Shown piece after piece: positions 16,138 to 24,180 of a DNA stretch of 64,000 bases. The translations under genes and the position numbers were made by a program. The stretch is from contig CASFFN010000016.1 of assembly GCA_949293985.1 (NCBI GenBank), positions 1 through 64,000 on the forward strand, read 5' to 3'. Source of the stretch: an uncultured Eubacteriales bacterium. Its GTDB lineage: Bacteria > Bacillota > Clostridia > Oscillospirales > Oscillospiraceae. Each line of letters begins with the position of its first letter. The first letter of the stretch is position 1. The notes below the pieces were generated by a model. The model worked only from the letters and a program-made list of their open reading frames with translations, ran no database searches and was not told the origin of the DNA.

Positions 16138-17438
16138 ACCTTTTTGGCCTCCTTTACCATTTGCTTGCCCTTCCGGAAGGCAGCCACCAGGGGCAGCTTT
16201 CCGGGGCAGCCGAAGCTGCAGCAGCCGCACTCCATGCAGTCCATGAGATTCAGCCGGTTCAGCTCCGCAAGATTACCGCTGTTCACCGCCCGGTACATAT
16301 AAAGAGGCTGCAAATGCATGGGGCAGGTGGTGAGGCACTTGCCGCAGCGGATACATACGGGATTTTCTGCCGGGGTGTTGGCACTGGTGAGGCACAAGAT
16401 GGTGTTGGTGGCCTTCAGCACCGGAGCCTGGAGATTTCCCTGGGCCACGCCCATCATGGGGCCGCCGGAGAGCACCTTGCAGGTGGTATCCTTCATGCCG
16501 CCTGCTGCCTCAATGGTCTGGGCAAAGGTGGTGCCCAGGCGCACCAGCATATTCTTGGGGGCTTTTGCGCCGTCACCGGTGACGGTGAGAATCCGCTGGG
16601 TCAGGGGCTTGCCCTCCATCACCGCCTGGTACACGGCGTAGGCGGTGGCGGCGTTGAACACGGCGCAGCCTGCCGCCGCCGGGAGCTTTCCGGGGGGCAC
16701 CTGCCGTCCGGTGACGGCGCACACCAGCTGCTTCTCCGCACCCTGGGGATACCGGGTGGGCAGCACCCGCACCTCCACCTCCGTGCCCTTGCACACAGAC
16801 TCCATAGCGGCAATGGCCTCGGGCTTATTGTCCTCAATGGCAATGACAGCGTGGGTGGGAGACAGGGCAAATTTCAGAATCTCCACACCGGTGAGCACCT
16901 CCCGGGGATAGGTGCACAGGAGGGTATCGTCGGCGGTGATATAAGGCTCACACTCGCAGGCGTTGATAATCACATAGTCCACCTTGTCCAGGGCGGAGAA
17001 GGCCTTCACGTCCGTGGGGAAGGCGGCGCCGCCCATGCCCACGATGCCAGCGGCATGAATCCGGTGGAGAATCTCCTCCGGGGTCAGCTTCCGGTAGTCT
17101 CCATAGGGGGTCAGGCTCTGGTCGGAAGTGTCCAGACCGTCGTTGGCAATCACCACGGAGAGAATCTCCCGGCCGGAGGTGTGGGGACGGTTTTCAATGG
17201 CAATCACCTTGCCGGACACGCTGGCGTGGACAGGAGCGCACAGACCCTCCCCGTCGCCAATGAGCTGTCCCAGCTTCACAGAATCTCCCACCTTCACCGT
17301 GGGGGTGCAGGCGGCGCCGATGTGCTGGAACATGGGCAGCACCACCTCTTTGGGAGCAGGCACCGGGGTCAGTCCCGTACCCCGGGACAGGGATTTATTT
17401 CCTTTTGGGTGGATACCACCCCAGAATAATTTTTTCAT
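16134..17438 (-). CDS. rnfC: RnfC-type iron-sulfur subunit
   Basis: A 434-residue peripheral subunit on the cytoplasmic face. The N-terminus has FWGGIHPKGNK, typical of RnfC, then a flavin/NADH-binding-like region with MGGAAFPTDVK and NACECEPYITAD. Two 4Fe-4S motifs sit near the C-terminus: CIRCGKCLTTCP and CMECGCCSFGCP. It would take electrons from a cytosolic donor and feed RnfD/RnfG. GAGGTG precedes the ATG at 17438. It follows apbE by 20 bp and overlaps rnfD by 4 bp. RnfB, RnfA and RnfE genes are absent from this locus. Confidence 0.93.
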   Translation of the reverse strand: MKKLFWGGIHPKGNKSLSRGTGLTPVPAPKEVVLPMFQHIGAACTPTVKVGDSVKLGQLIGDGEGLCAPVHASVSGKVIAIENRPHTSGREILSVVIANDGLDTSDQSLTPYGDYRKLTPEEILHRIHAAGIVGMGGAAFPTDVKAFSALDKVDYVIINACECEPYITADDTLLCTYPREVLTGVEILKFALSPTHAVIAIEDNKPEAIAAMESVCKGTEVEVRVLPTRYPQGAEKQLVCAVTGRQVPPGKLPAAAGCAVFNAATAYAVYQAVMEGKPLTQRILTVTGDGAKAPKNMLVRLGTTFAQTIEAAGGMKDTTCKVLSGGPMMGVAQGNLQAPVLKATNTILCLTSANTPAENPVCIRCGKCLTTCPMHLQPLYMYRAVNSGNLAELNRLNLMDCMECGCCSFGCPGKLPLVAAFRKGKQMVKEAKKV

Positions 17439-17457
17439 AGCTTGCACCTCGCATGTT

Positions 17458-18474
17458 TTATGTGCGGATATAGTCCCGGAAGCCGGGGCTGTAATGAAGA
17501 TTGTTTTCGCTGTCCACCCACAGGGCTTCACAGCCAAATTTGTCCAAAAGGGCTTGGCCTTCCGGCTGGGGCAGGAGGAACAGGGCGGTGGAAAGGCCGT
17601 CTGCCAGGCCGGAGTCGGGGCAAAGCACCGTCACCGCCCGCCACATTCTGCCGGGGTAAAGGGTTTCCGGGTCAATGATGTGGTGGTAGGACACCCCATC
17701 CACCGTGTAGTAACGCTGGTAGTCCCCGCTGGTGACCACGGAAATGTCCTGCACTTCCAGGGTGTGGAGATACCCCTCCTCCCCGGTGGGGTTCTGGATG
17801 CCCACCACCCAGCTGCCTCCGTCAGGTTTGGCTCCGGTTGCCCGGACATTTCCCCCTACGCTGATTAAAAGGCCTTCCGGAGCGGTTTTGCACACCTGCT
17901 CCAGGGCGTAGCCCTTGGCGATGGCACCCACATCCAGAGTCATCTCCGGGTCGGCATAGTACACCGTCCCAGCTTCTTCGTCCAAAATCAGCTGGGAAAG
18001 GTCTGTGTGCTTGGCAGCTTCCGTCAGAGCCGCTTCTTCCGGAAGCTTGGCATTTGCCGGGTCGGCAATGCCGTCCTCCCTTGCCTCGTGCCACAGCTGC
18101 AGCACGCTTCCCATGGCGATGTTTACTTTGCCGGAGGTGGCGTCGTACACCTCCCGGCAGAAGGCAAGAAGCTCCATAATCTTCTTGTCCACCTTCACCG
18201 GGGCTTTTCCTGCGGTCTCGTTCAGGGTTTTGAGGTTCACCACCCCGGGGTAGGTGTTGTAAATGTCAAAGAGCTGATGGTAGCTTTCCAGGTCATCGTG
18301 AATTGCCTCAGCGGTGGCGGAAAATGCCTCCTCCGAAGGGGCATAGCCCACAATGGTGGTCACCGTGTCAAAAAGCGCCAGAAAGGTGGCCTGATACCGG
18401 CTCTCCTGAGGCTCCTTGGGGGTGCAGCCCCCCAGAAGGAGGACTGCCAGAAGAAGGGCCAAAAACCGCTTCAT
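17458..18474 (-). CDS. apbE: ApbE-type FMN transferase lipoprotein
   Basis: A 338-residue enzyme that uses FAD to attach FMN covalently to Thr/Ser in DxxSGAT motifs of partner proteins outside the membrane. The lipobox LLLLGGC is at residues 12-18, so it is a lipoprotein. Family motifs include LFDTVTTI, ATSGKVNIAMGSVL, TLDVGAIAKGYALE, ISVGGNVRATG and HHIIDPETLYPG. It stands between a flavin-domain lipoprotein and rnfC-rnfD-rnfG, all of which bear putative attachment motifs, so its clients are encoded next door. Confidence 0.95.
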   Translation of the reverse strand: MKRFLALLLAVLLLGGCTPKEPQESRYQATFLALFDTVTTIVGYAPSEEAFSATAEAIHDDLESYHQLFDIYNTYPGVVNLKTLNETAGKAPVKVDKKIMELLAFCREVYDATSGKVNIAMGSVLQLWHEAREDGIADPANAKLPEEAALTEAAKHTDLSQLILDEEAGTVYYADPEMTLDVGAIAKGYALEQVCKTAPEGLLISVGGNVRATGAKPDGGSWVVGIQNPTGEEGYLHTLEVQDISVVTSGDYQRYYTVDGVSYHHIIDPETLYPGRMWRAVTVLCPDSGLADGLSTALFLLPQPEGQALLDKFGCEALWVDSENNLHYSPGFRDYIRT

Positions 18475-18475
18475 C

Positions 18476-19515
18476 TTACTTTGCCTGGGAGATCAGCTCC
18501 AGGAAGCTGCCGATGGAAATGGTCACGGAAGAGGAAAGGTCTGCCTCTGCCGGCTTGGTGTCCTGGTTGATGGCAATGCCCAGCACCTCATCGATGGTCT
18601 TGCCGGTGATATACTGGCAGAAGGAAGCGGTCTGCTCGTTCCACTCCTTGCCGATGGGGCTGTACTTGCCCATGCCGTAGGCCTCGCCCAGCTGGTTCTT
18701 GGTCTGAACGGCGGCGGTCAGGTCGGTGGTAATGGCGCCGGTATTGTCAAAGTTCACCTTGGCCTGAACGGAGTCGATGGTGCAGGAGGTGATGGTCTCC
18801 CCTTCCAGGGAGCGGCGTAACAGTCCGCCTGAGCCAGACCTGCCTCCTCCCCGGCGCTCTTGCTGCCGGCAACGGAAGTGGTGGTGGTGAGCTTCAGGGT
18901 GTCGGAAGCCTTGGCGCCCAGGTTCTGGGCGCCCATCACCGCCGCCTCGATGGCAGGGATGAACCCGGCAATGGCGATGGTGACGGAGGAGGACAGGTCG
19001 GTATCGGCAGCCTTTCCATCCTCGGTGATGGCAATGCCCTTCACTTCCTCCAGGGTCTTGCCCTCCACGTAGTCTGCAAGAGCCTGAGCCTGCTCATTCC
19101 ACTCCTTGCCGATGGAGCTGTACTTGCCCATACCGTAGGCATCCCCCAACTGGTTCTTGGACCGGACGGGATTTTGCAGGTCGCTGGTGATAACGCCGGT
19201 ATTGTCAAAGTTCACCTTGGCCTGCACGCCGTCAATGACGCACTGAACAATAACGCCCTTTTCGTCCACGGTGACGGCGACCAATGTCACATCCGCCTGG
19301 GCAAGGCCGGCTTCCTCCCCGGCATTTTTGCTGGAAGACAGGGTGGTGGTCATACTCAGGCCGGTTTTCACGGCGTCGTCCCCCAGAGGCTGGGTTTCGG
19401 TAGGCTTGGTAGTTTCGGTGGGCTGGGTCACCCCTACCACTGCGGTGGCTCGGCAGCCGGTGAAGGCGGTCAGGGCCAGCAGCAGGGCCAGGGTCAGGGC
19501 AATGATTTTTTTCAT
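18476..19515 (-). pseudogene. Tandem FMN-binding-domain lipoprotein, frameshifted between domains
   Basis: It starts at 19515 behind GGAGG with signal MKKIIALTLALLLAL and lipobox LTAFTGC. Domain 1 (about residues 40-190) contains DLSSSVTIAI ending its motif at T179. Domain 2 begins with the same GEEAGLAQAD opening but loses frame near 18790-18830. The second half continues in another frame to a stop at 18476 and ends with DLSSSVTISI. Comparison of the two domains shows 38 nt where domain 1 has 48, so a net -1 shift. The domains resemble FMN_bind/PplA-type electron-transfer lipoproteins, with SSVT in place of SGAT. It could be a pseudogene, a true short form, or a sequencing error. The apbE start is 1 bp after its stop. 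Confidence 0.8.
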
Positions 19516-19581
19516 GTGGGTTCCTCCAATATATAAATGTATCTATGGTTTGACCTCTCCCTTTTGGGGGAGGAGAATCAG

Positions 19582-19762
19582 CTGGAAGCTCTGATTCAAT
19601 CAGCAAGAGCTGACAGCGAGAGATTTTTCCTCAGACAAAAGAATGGAAAACAGCGGAATACTGTATGTATTTCCTGTTTTTCATTCTGCATGGATGGGGA
19701 ATGCATGGATGGGGAAAAAGATCCGCTGTTCAGCCGCAGATGATTTAATCAGAGCTTCCTTA
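19582..19762 (+). repeat. Hairpin repeat element, copy B
   Basis: Second copy of the MITE-like hairpin family, forward orientation, starting near GGAAGCTCTGATTCAATC and ending ATTTAATCAGAGCTTCCTTA. It is longer than other copies because CATGGATGGGGAA is duplicated internally. It lies between the EetB-like gene and the flavin lipoprotein, inside what should be one operon. Its right end overlaps the end of the EetB-like gene and provides that gene's stop codon (TGA within AGGAAGCTCTGATT on the minus strand). Confidence 0.85.
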
Positions 19763-20306
19763 GTTTTCTGGGCCGGAATCCGGCGGCCAGCAGCCCCCGG
19801 AAACACCCGGCAGCCCCGGCAGCCATCAGGCTTCCGGTGAGCAATGACACCAGTAGCAGCCAGGGAAGGTAGGCCGCCACATACACCGAGTGCATGAGAA
19901 GCACAGCGGCGGCAATCTGCCCGATGTTGTGGGCGGCGGCGCCCAAAATGCTCACCCCATAAATGGAGAGTCCGGGAATCCGCCGGGCAAGGGTCATCGC
20001 CCCCAGGGCCAGCAGCCCTCCGGTAAGGGAGAAGAGCAGTCCCGTAATGCCGCCTCCGAACACCGCCCCGAAAAAGCACCGCAGGACCAGGATTCCTAAG
20101 GCCTGTCCCGCCCCCCAGAAGTACAGGACAAAGAGGGTGACCAGATTCGCGAGCCCCAGCTTCACCCCCGGCAAGGGAATGAGCAGCTGCAAGGGGATGA
20201 ACCGCTCGGTGTAGGACAGGGCCAGGGCCAGAGCGGTGAGCATAGCCCCGGCGGCAACCCGCCGGGGTTTGGAAAAGTCTTGGTTATCCCGAAACACCGT
20301 CCACAT
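19749..20306 (-). CDS. EetB-like Gx-transporter/HepI-family membrane protein
   Basis: 185 residues with about five to six helices, matching the Gx transporter (heptaprenyl-diphosphate synthase component I-like) family: AGAMLTALALALSYTERFIP, PGVKLGLANLVTLF and SILGAAAHNIGQI are characteristic. In Listeria the homologue EetB works with EetA in flavin-based extracellular electron transfer. It overlaps the EetA-like gene by 23 bp. The last residues (KLRKL and stop) are encoded by the end of hairpin element copy B, so the native C-terminus was probably altered by the insertion. Confidence 0.85.
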   Translation of the reverse strand: MWTVFRDNQDFSKPRRVAAGAMLTALALALSYTERFIPLQLLIPLPGVKLGLANLVTLFVLYFWGAGQALGILVLRCFFGAVFGGGITGLLFSLTGGLLALGAMTLARRIPGLSIYGVSILGAAAHNIGQIAAAVLLMHSVYVAAYLPWLLLVSLLTGSLMAAGAAGCFRGLLAAGFRPRKLRKL

Positions 20307-20682
20307 CTCCTTCCTGAGGAGCGCCTAAAATCCGCAGCTCCACCCGGTTGGGCAGGCACACGATACTCTGCCCCGGGGCGTTCCGCCAGCCGGAGTGAAC
20401 GCAGTCCTCTCCGGGGCAGGTGGAGGCAATGATGGCCACCCCGCCCCCTTGAATCCGCACCGTATTTTCGTACTCCCCCCCAATCACCAGGGTTTGGTCT
20501 TCCGAAAGGGATACCCGGCGCAGAAGCGCCCCATCCTGATAAATTTCCAGAACCTCCGGGGTCCGGGCGCTGCCGGGAAGGAAGGAAAGAAACACAGCCG
20601 CCGCCAGCAGCAGCACAAAAAGGGCGGCAAGCAAGTCCCCCGGCCGGGGCCTGAGGGGAACGGATTTGGAAAAGGTGTTCAT
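20284..20682 (-). CDS. EetA-like NusG domain II protein
   Basis: 132 residues with one N-terminal membrane helix (about 17-35) and an extracytosolic NusG domain II. The diagnostic pattern is STCPGEDCVHSGW followed by SIVCLPNRVELRI. In Listeria and other Firmicutes this protein (EetA) sits beside EetB and ApbE in flavin-based electron export. The ATG at 20682 has GGAG upstream; the longer reading to 20739 covers the promoter-proximal leader and was rejected. It is the first gene of the minus-strand electron-transfer run. Confidence 0.86.
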   Translation of the reverse strand: MNTFSKSVPLRPRPGDLLAALFVLLLAAAVFLSFLPGSARTPEVLEIYQDGALLRRVSLSEDQTLVIGGEYENTVRIQGGGVAIIASTCPGEDCVHSGWRNAPGQSIVCLPNRVELRILGAPQEGDVDGVSG

Positions 20683-20749
20683 AACCGGAACTCCTGCACG
20701 CGAATCCCCACAAAAGCGGGGCGTTTTATTTTTTGCCAAAACACGAGAA

Positions 20750-20758
20750 ATTATAGCA
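20750..20758 (-). promoter_or_regulatory. Extended -10 promoter for the Eet/Rnf locus
   Basis: The minus strand reads TGCTATAAT (TATAAT at 20750-20755), a perfect extended -10, about 70 bp before the EetA-like start. No strong -35 lies 17 bp upstream. Confidence 0.65.
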
Positions 20759-20820
20759 AAATGAACGAAAATCTTAAGTGAATTTGCTGCAATATGGTAT
20801 CTACTTTTATCATAATAGAT

Positions 20821-21267
20821 TTATTCAAATGTAATTCTATGGGGATTATGTAAAATAGATATATGTTTGTCCTCATCTACGCCTACGATAAAATCGACCA
20901 AATGAGCTGCATCTTTTGAGCCTTGTTTGTGTTTAAGGGTTGGAAGACCTATTCCGTAGAAGACCGCCTCAACGGTATTCCCCTCCAACAATTTAGAAAT
21001 ATCATCTGTGTAATCGTTGGCAATAATCAAATTATTGACTTTTTCAAAATCTGGGAAATAGTAGCGGTCCTTATTCTCAAAAAATAAACATACGCCGCCA
21101 CGGACAGCTACAATATCCGGATTAATTGCACCTTTATTCTTTTCACTAGTACCATTTGGATGTAAAAATCGCCCTGTTCCACTTTGAGGAAAGTCGAAGC
21201 ATATTATCTTCCAACGATTATCAAGTAACCATTTCAAGATTGCCTTAGTTACATGTTCTTCCCTCAT
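20821..21267 (-). CDS. PD-(D/E)XK nuclease-like protein of the R-M island
   Basis: 148 residues. The stretch INPDIVAVRGGVCLFFENKD gives a textbook PD-(D/E)XK core with D51, E64 and K66, found in many restriction enzymes and related nucleases. It starts at an ATG overlapping the previous stop (TGATG), with GGAGG upstream, so it is co-translated with the 421-residue gene. A restriction subunit, or a nicking/Vsr-like accessory, is plausible. It is the third gene of an AT-rich island whose first gene is a C5 methyltransferase. Confidence 0.7.
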   Translation of the reverse strand: MREEHVTKAILKWLLDNRWKIICFDFPQSGTGRFLHPNGTSEKNKGAINPDIVAVRGGVCLFFENKDRYYFPDFEKVNNLIIANDYTDDISKLLEGNTVEAVFYGIGLPTLKHKQGSKDAAHLVDFIVGVDEDKHISILHNPHRITFE

Positions 21268-22532
21268 CAGCCATCCCTCCAAAGAGAACCATCGGGAAAC
21301 AGAATTGCATCTGCAAAATAAGAGTAAACCCGTATATGTTTTTTCTTTGAATAAGTCGAACCGTAGCGAACTTGCATAAAATATCTAGGTATTTGGTCAT
21401 TCCTAAGGCGAGAATAATCTTTTGTTAAGAGATTGTTGCGTGCACAACTCTTTACAGCGTTTATAAAACCTGAAATTTTCGATCCATTATCATCATGAAT
21501 AATAATAGTTTTATGAATGCTATCCACCTCAACTCTGCCCCAAACCATCACAAGATTATACCGCCTATCCTCGTAAGTCTTACCTTGACGACACGCCAGA
21601 TAATCAATAGCAGCCAAACATCCTGGGTACGGGTCTTCACGAAAGCCTGCATTTACCTGATAAAGGACAGTTTCATCTCTTGTCTTTAGCAGTTCACCCA
21701 GCACATAACCGTCTGTTTCGTACTTCGACAAATAGTTTATTAAATATTGTGTCGGTATTTTTTTCACAGCAGATAGAGGCGACATAGCTGTCTCGGGCTT
21801 TCCACCAGATTTTGTTGTAAACTGTGTTTGCATATCGTTGCGTTTATTTCTGATAACCACATTCCCAAGCAATTTTTCCCGTGCAGGAATCACTCCCAAA
21901 GATTCCGTTAAGTTAATTATTTCGTTAATCGCCATAAACATATCCATCATACTACTTGAGGTGGAATCAGGACATCCACTATATTTGACTATACTAGAGT
22001 CAAAGCACAGTCCTTGCGAAGCATAATGGGGAGAGGCAAGCGGGTTGCTTCTGTATTGGGAAACGCTATCAGAGGGGAAATAATATAACAAAGCTGGGAT
22101 ATTGTACACACTCATCACTCCTTCTAAGGCACGGAATATGAGCGGATTAATCTCATCCCACTTTGTTTTGATTGTACCTGTTTTTCTGTTCGTTCTTGAA
22201 ACGAGTTTTGCTTCTGGATAAATGTAAAGTGCAGGAACGCAATTTTCAACAGCTGCCGCAATTCTGGCAAATCTCTGAAATACATTGTGCCCTGTGCCCG
22301 CTTCTGTTGTGACCTCAATCGCAAACACCGGCTCATTATCCTTTTCGACAATAAGGTCTGGGGCATCCAGATATAAAATCTTCCTAATATGATCTGGCAT
22401 GGTATGAAAATGTTTAGGGTTATTTGCATCACTTTCATACATTTTATTTTTTCTTATTGTTTTCCCCCTCAAAAGGGTATGATCAATAATAAAATCGGCA
22501 AAGCTCTCTGTGCTGTACCACACTCTATACAT
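21267..22532 (-). CDS. Putative restriction endonuclease subunit
   Basis: 421 residues, no family recognised with certainty. The N-terminal third has YLDAPDLIVEKDNEPVFAIE followed by VTTEAGTGHNVFQRFAR, which resembles a PD-(D/E)XK fold with D59, E73 and a Thr (T75) where Lys is usual, followed by a conserved-looking GHNVFQR helix. The rest is without motif. It overlaps the methyltransferase by 8 bp and the next nuclease-like gene by 1 bp. The ATG at 22532 follows GGAGG; a reading to 22568 was rejected. The context points to a type II restriction enzyme or one subunit of it. Confidence 0.65.
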   Translation of the reverse strand: MYRVWYSTESFADFIIDHTLLRGKTIRKNKMYESDANNPKHFHTMPDHIRKILYLDAPDLIVEKDNEPVFAIEVTTEAGTGHNVFQRFARIAAAVENCVPALYIYPEAKLVSRTNRKTGTIKTKWDEINPLIFRALEGVMSVYNIPALLYYFPSDSVSQYRSNPLASPHYASQGLCFDSSIVKYSGCPDSTSSSMMDMFMAINEIINLTESLGVIPAREKLLGNVVIRNKRNDMQTQFTTKSGGKPETAMSPLSAVKKIPTQYLINYLSKYETDGYVLGELLKTRDETVLYQVNAGFREDPYPGCLAAIDYLACRQGKTYEDRRYNLVMVWGRVEVDSIHKTIIIHDDNGSKISGFINAVKSCARNNLLTKDYSRLRNDQIPRYFMQVRYGSTYSKKKHIRVYSYFADAILFPDGSLWRDG

Positions 22533-23751
22533 CTTCCCGTGCCTCCTTTTCTCGGATATCTCGTGCAATTAGTGAAGTAACATGATAAATCATTAGTGGA
22601 GGAACTGCGTTGCCAGTTTGTACACGCTCTTGGACAATACCTCCTTTAAATACATAACTATCCGGGAAGCTCTGAATCCTAGCTCTTTCTCGAATACTCA
22701 ATCCCCGAATCTGAGTAGGGTGCCCAAACTGAAATTGAGGCCTAATACCACCAGCTAACTGAGTAGGGCTGGGCGCATCATTTCGCAAACGAATGCGCTG
22801 TTTAAATTTGGGGTACATTGGCTTTCCTGGCTCTGTATTTGCAATTTTTTTTAATACCTCCGGTAGATGATTCGGCGCTACATGGTTATACAATTTTTGC
22901 GCCGGTGTAATAGCGGCAATATTTCCCTCCCCGCGCATCATCTTCTGATATTCAGTTATTGCAGGTTTTGTATACCGTTCGCAAGATTCATTACTCTCCA
23001 ATTCCGGCAAATCCGAGATAGCCTCTCCAACAGTTCTGTAATTATTTACAAAAGCACCCAAAGGAAACTCATATGGCTCAGTAAAACCTACCCCCGAACG
23101 AACTCCAACGAATAACAGACGCTGCCGCATTTGCGGCACGCCAAAGTCAGCCGCATTAAGCATACCGATTGTGACAGTATATCCCAAGCTTTCCATATAC
23201 TCTTTGATACTCTTCTCAAAATGCCCACCAGCTGTGCTTCTCATACCAGACACATTCTCAAGAATCAGATAATCAGGTTTGAATACTTTTACAAAGCGCA
23301 TATATTCTAAAAAAAGATAATTTCTCTCATCATTATCATTATGTTTGCGATTTGCTATTGAAAAGCCCTGACAAGGCACTCCTCCAGTAATCAAGTGAAT
23401 CTGTTTTACCCCGTTCTGTTCCAAAATCTTCTTAAGGTACTCAGGATTCACTTGTTTAATATCTCCCAAACATCCAATAGCGTTTGGATGGTTAAACATC
23501 CATGTTTCCATGGCAGGTTCTAGGTGGTCAATGCCAATAACCGACTCAAAACCCGCCCACGAAGCACCTACAGCAAATCCACCAGCACCGCAGAAAAGAT
23601 CTATCATTGCGAGTTTGCTAGAATCATGTTTAAAATGTTCGATATTTAAGTATTGAACGAAGTTGTCGTGTAGGTAAGAACTTTTTTCTACTGGAACAGT
23701 ATTGTCCCAGACATTGGAAATTTCTTCCATTCTAATCTGCTTATTATTCAT
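22525..23751 (-). CDS. DNA (cytosine-5) methyltransferase
   Basis: A 408-residue C5-cytosine methyltransferase of a type II R-M system. All key motifs are visible: motif I DLFCGAGGFAVG (about residue 51), motif IV GGVPCQGFS with catalytic C127, motif VI LILENVSG, motif VIII QMRQRLLFVG and motif X VQTGNAVPP. A roughly 45-residue N-terminal extension precedes motif I. The target-recognition region lies about residues 260-340; the recognition site cannot be read from sequence. It is the first gene of a three-gene AT-rich island and overlaps the next gene by 8 bp. Confidence 0.95.
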   Translation of the reverse strand: MNNKQIRMEEISNVWDNTVPVEKSSYLHDNFVQYLNIEHFKHDSSKLAMIDLFCGAGGFAVGASWAGFESVIGIDHLEPAMETWMFNHPNAIGCLGDIKQVNPEYLKKILEQNGVKQIHLITGGVPCQGFSIANRKHNDNDERNYLFLEYMRFVKVFKPDYLILENVSGMRSTAGGHFEKSIKEYMESLGYTVTIGMLNAADFGVPQMRQRLLFVGVRSGVGFTEPYEFPLGAFVNNYRTVGEAISDLPELESNESCERYTKPAITEYQKMMRGEGNIAAITPAQKLYNHVAPNHLPEVLKKIANTEPGKPMYPKFKQRIRLRNDAPSPTQLAGGIRPQFQFGHPTQIRGLSIRERARIQSFPDSYVFKGGIVQERVQTGNAVPPLMIYHVTSLIARDIREKEAREDV

Positions 23752-24116
23752 ATCTATCCTTTATCCATTTAATTTTAACAAAATTAACTTATCCACATTG
23801 TGAACTGATAACATACTCTACACAGGTATTTTCAAAAACAATTCAGCTTCCTATTACAGCAAAAATTGTACGATAATCTATCTACAAATGATTGTCTTAA
23901 ACATACTTTCAAACTTACCATCTTCAAGATGTAAATAGTATTCTACCCCTATTTTATAATCTCCCATCTAATATACCATGCCCAGCTTCAAATAGCAATA
24001 TACAACATACACCCAGCACAACCATATTGTAGGATGTTGTTAATTCGGAAAAATCAGAAACATTGGGTGTGAATCCTTTTTCGCTTTCCTTACCGGAAGA
24101 AATCCGGGGAAAATAC
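23752..24116. other. AT-rich intergenic upstream of the R-M island
   Basis: 365 bp, strongly AT-rich, with no ORF of note. It must hold the minus-strand promoter of the methyltransferase, but several TATAAT-like boxes compete and none has a clear -35. The AT-rich composition stops abruptly near 24060, marking the edge of the island. Confidence 0.5.
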
Positions 24117-24144
24117 TTGAAAAATTTCGATTTTCCTGTATAGT
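24117..24144 (+). promoter_or_regulatory. Promoter of the cysteine desulfidase gene
   Basis: -35 TTGAAA (24117-24122), a 16-bp spacer and -10 TATAGT (24139-24144), 36 bp before the ATG. Confidence 0.68.
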
Positions 24145-24180
24145 TAAGGTAAACGAAATGAAAGAAAAGAGGGGCATTCG

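Noticed and set aside
18780..18840. Programmed frameshift in the flavin lipoprotein
   Set aside because: No slippery heptamer or downstream pseudoknot is seen at the junction. An indel or sequencing error explains it more simply.
20707..20736. CCCC..GGGG hairpin with T-run before the EetA-like gene, as a plus-strand terminator
   Set aside because: The stem is short with a mismatch and no plus-strand gene precedes it. Not listed as a terminator.
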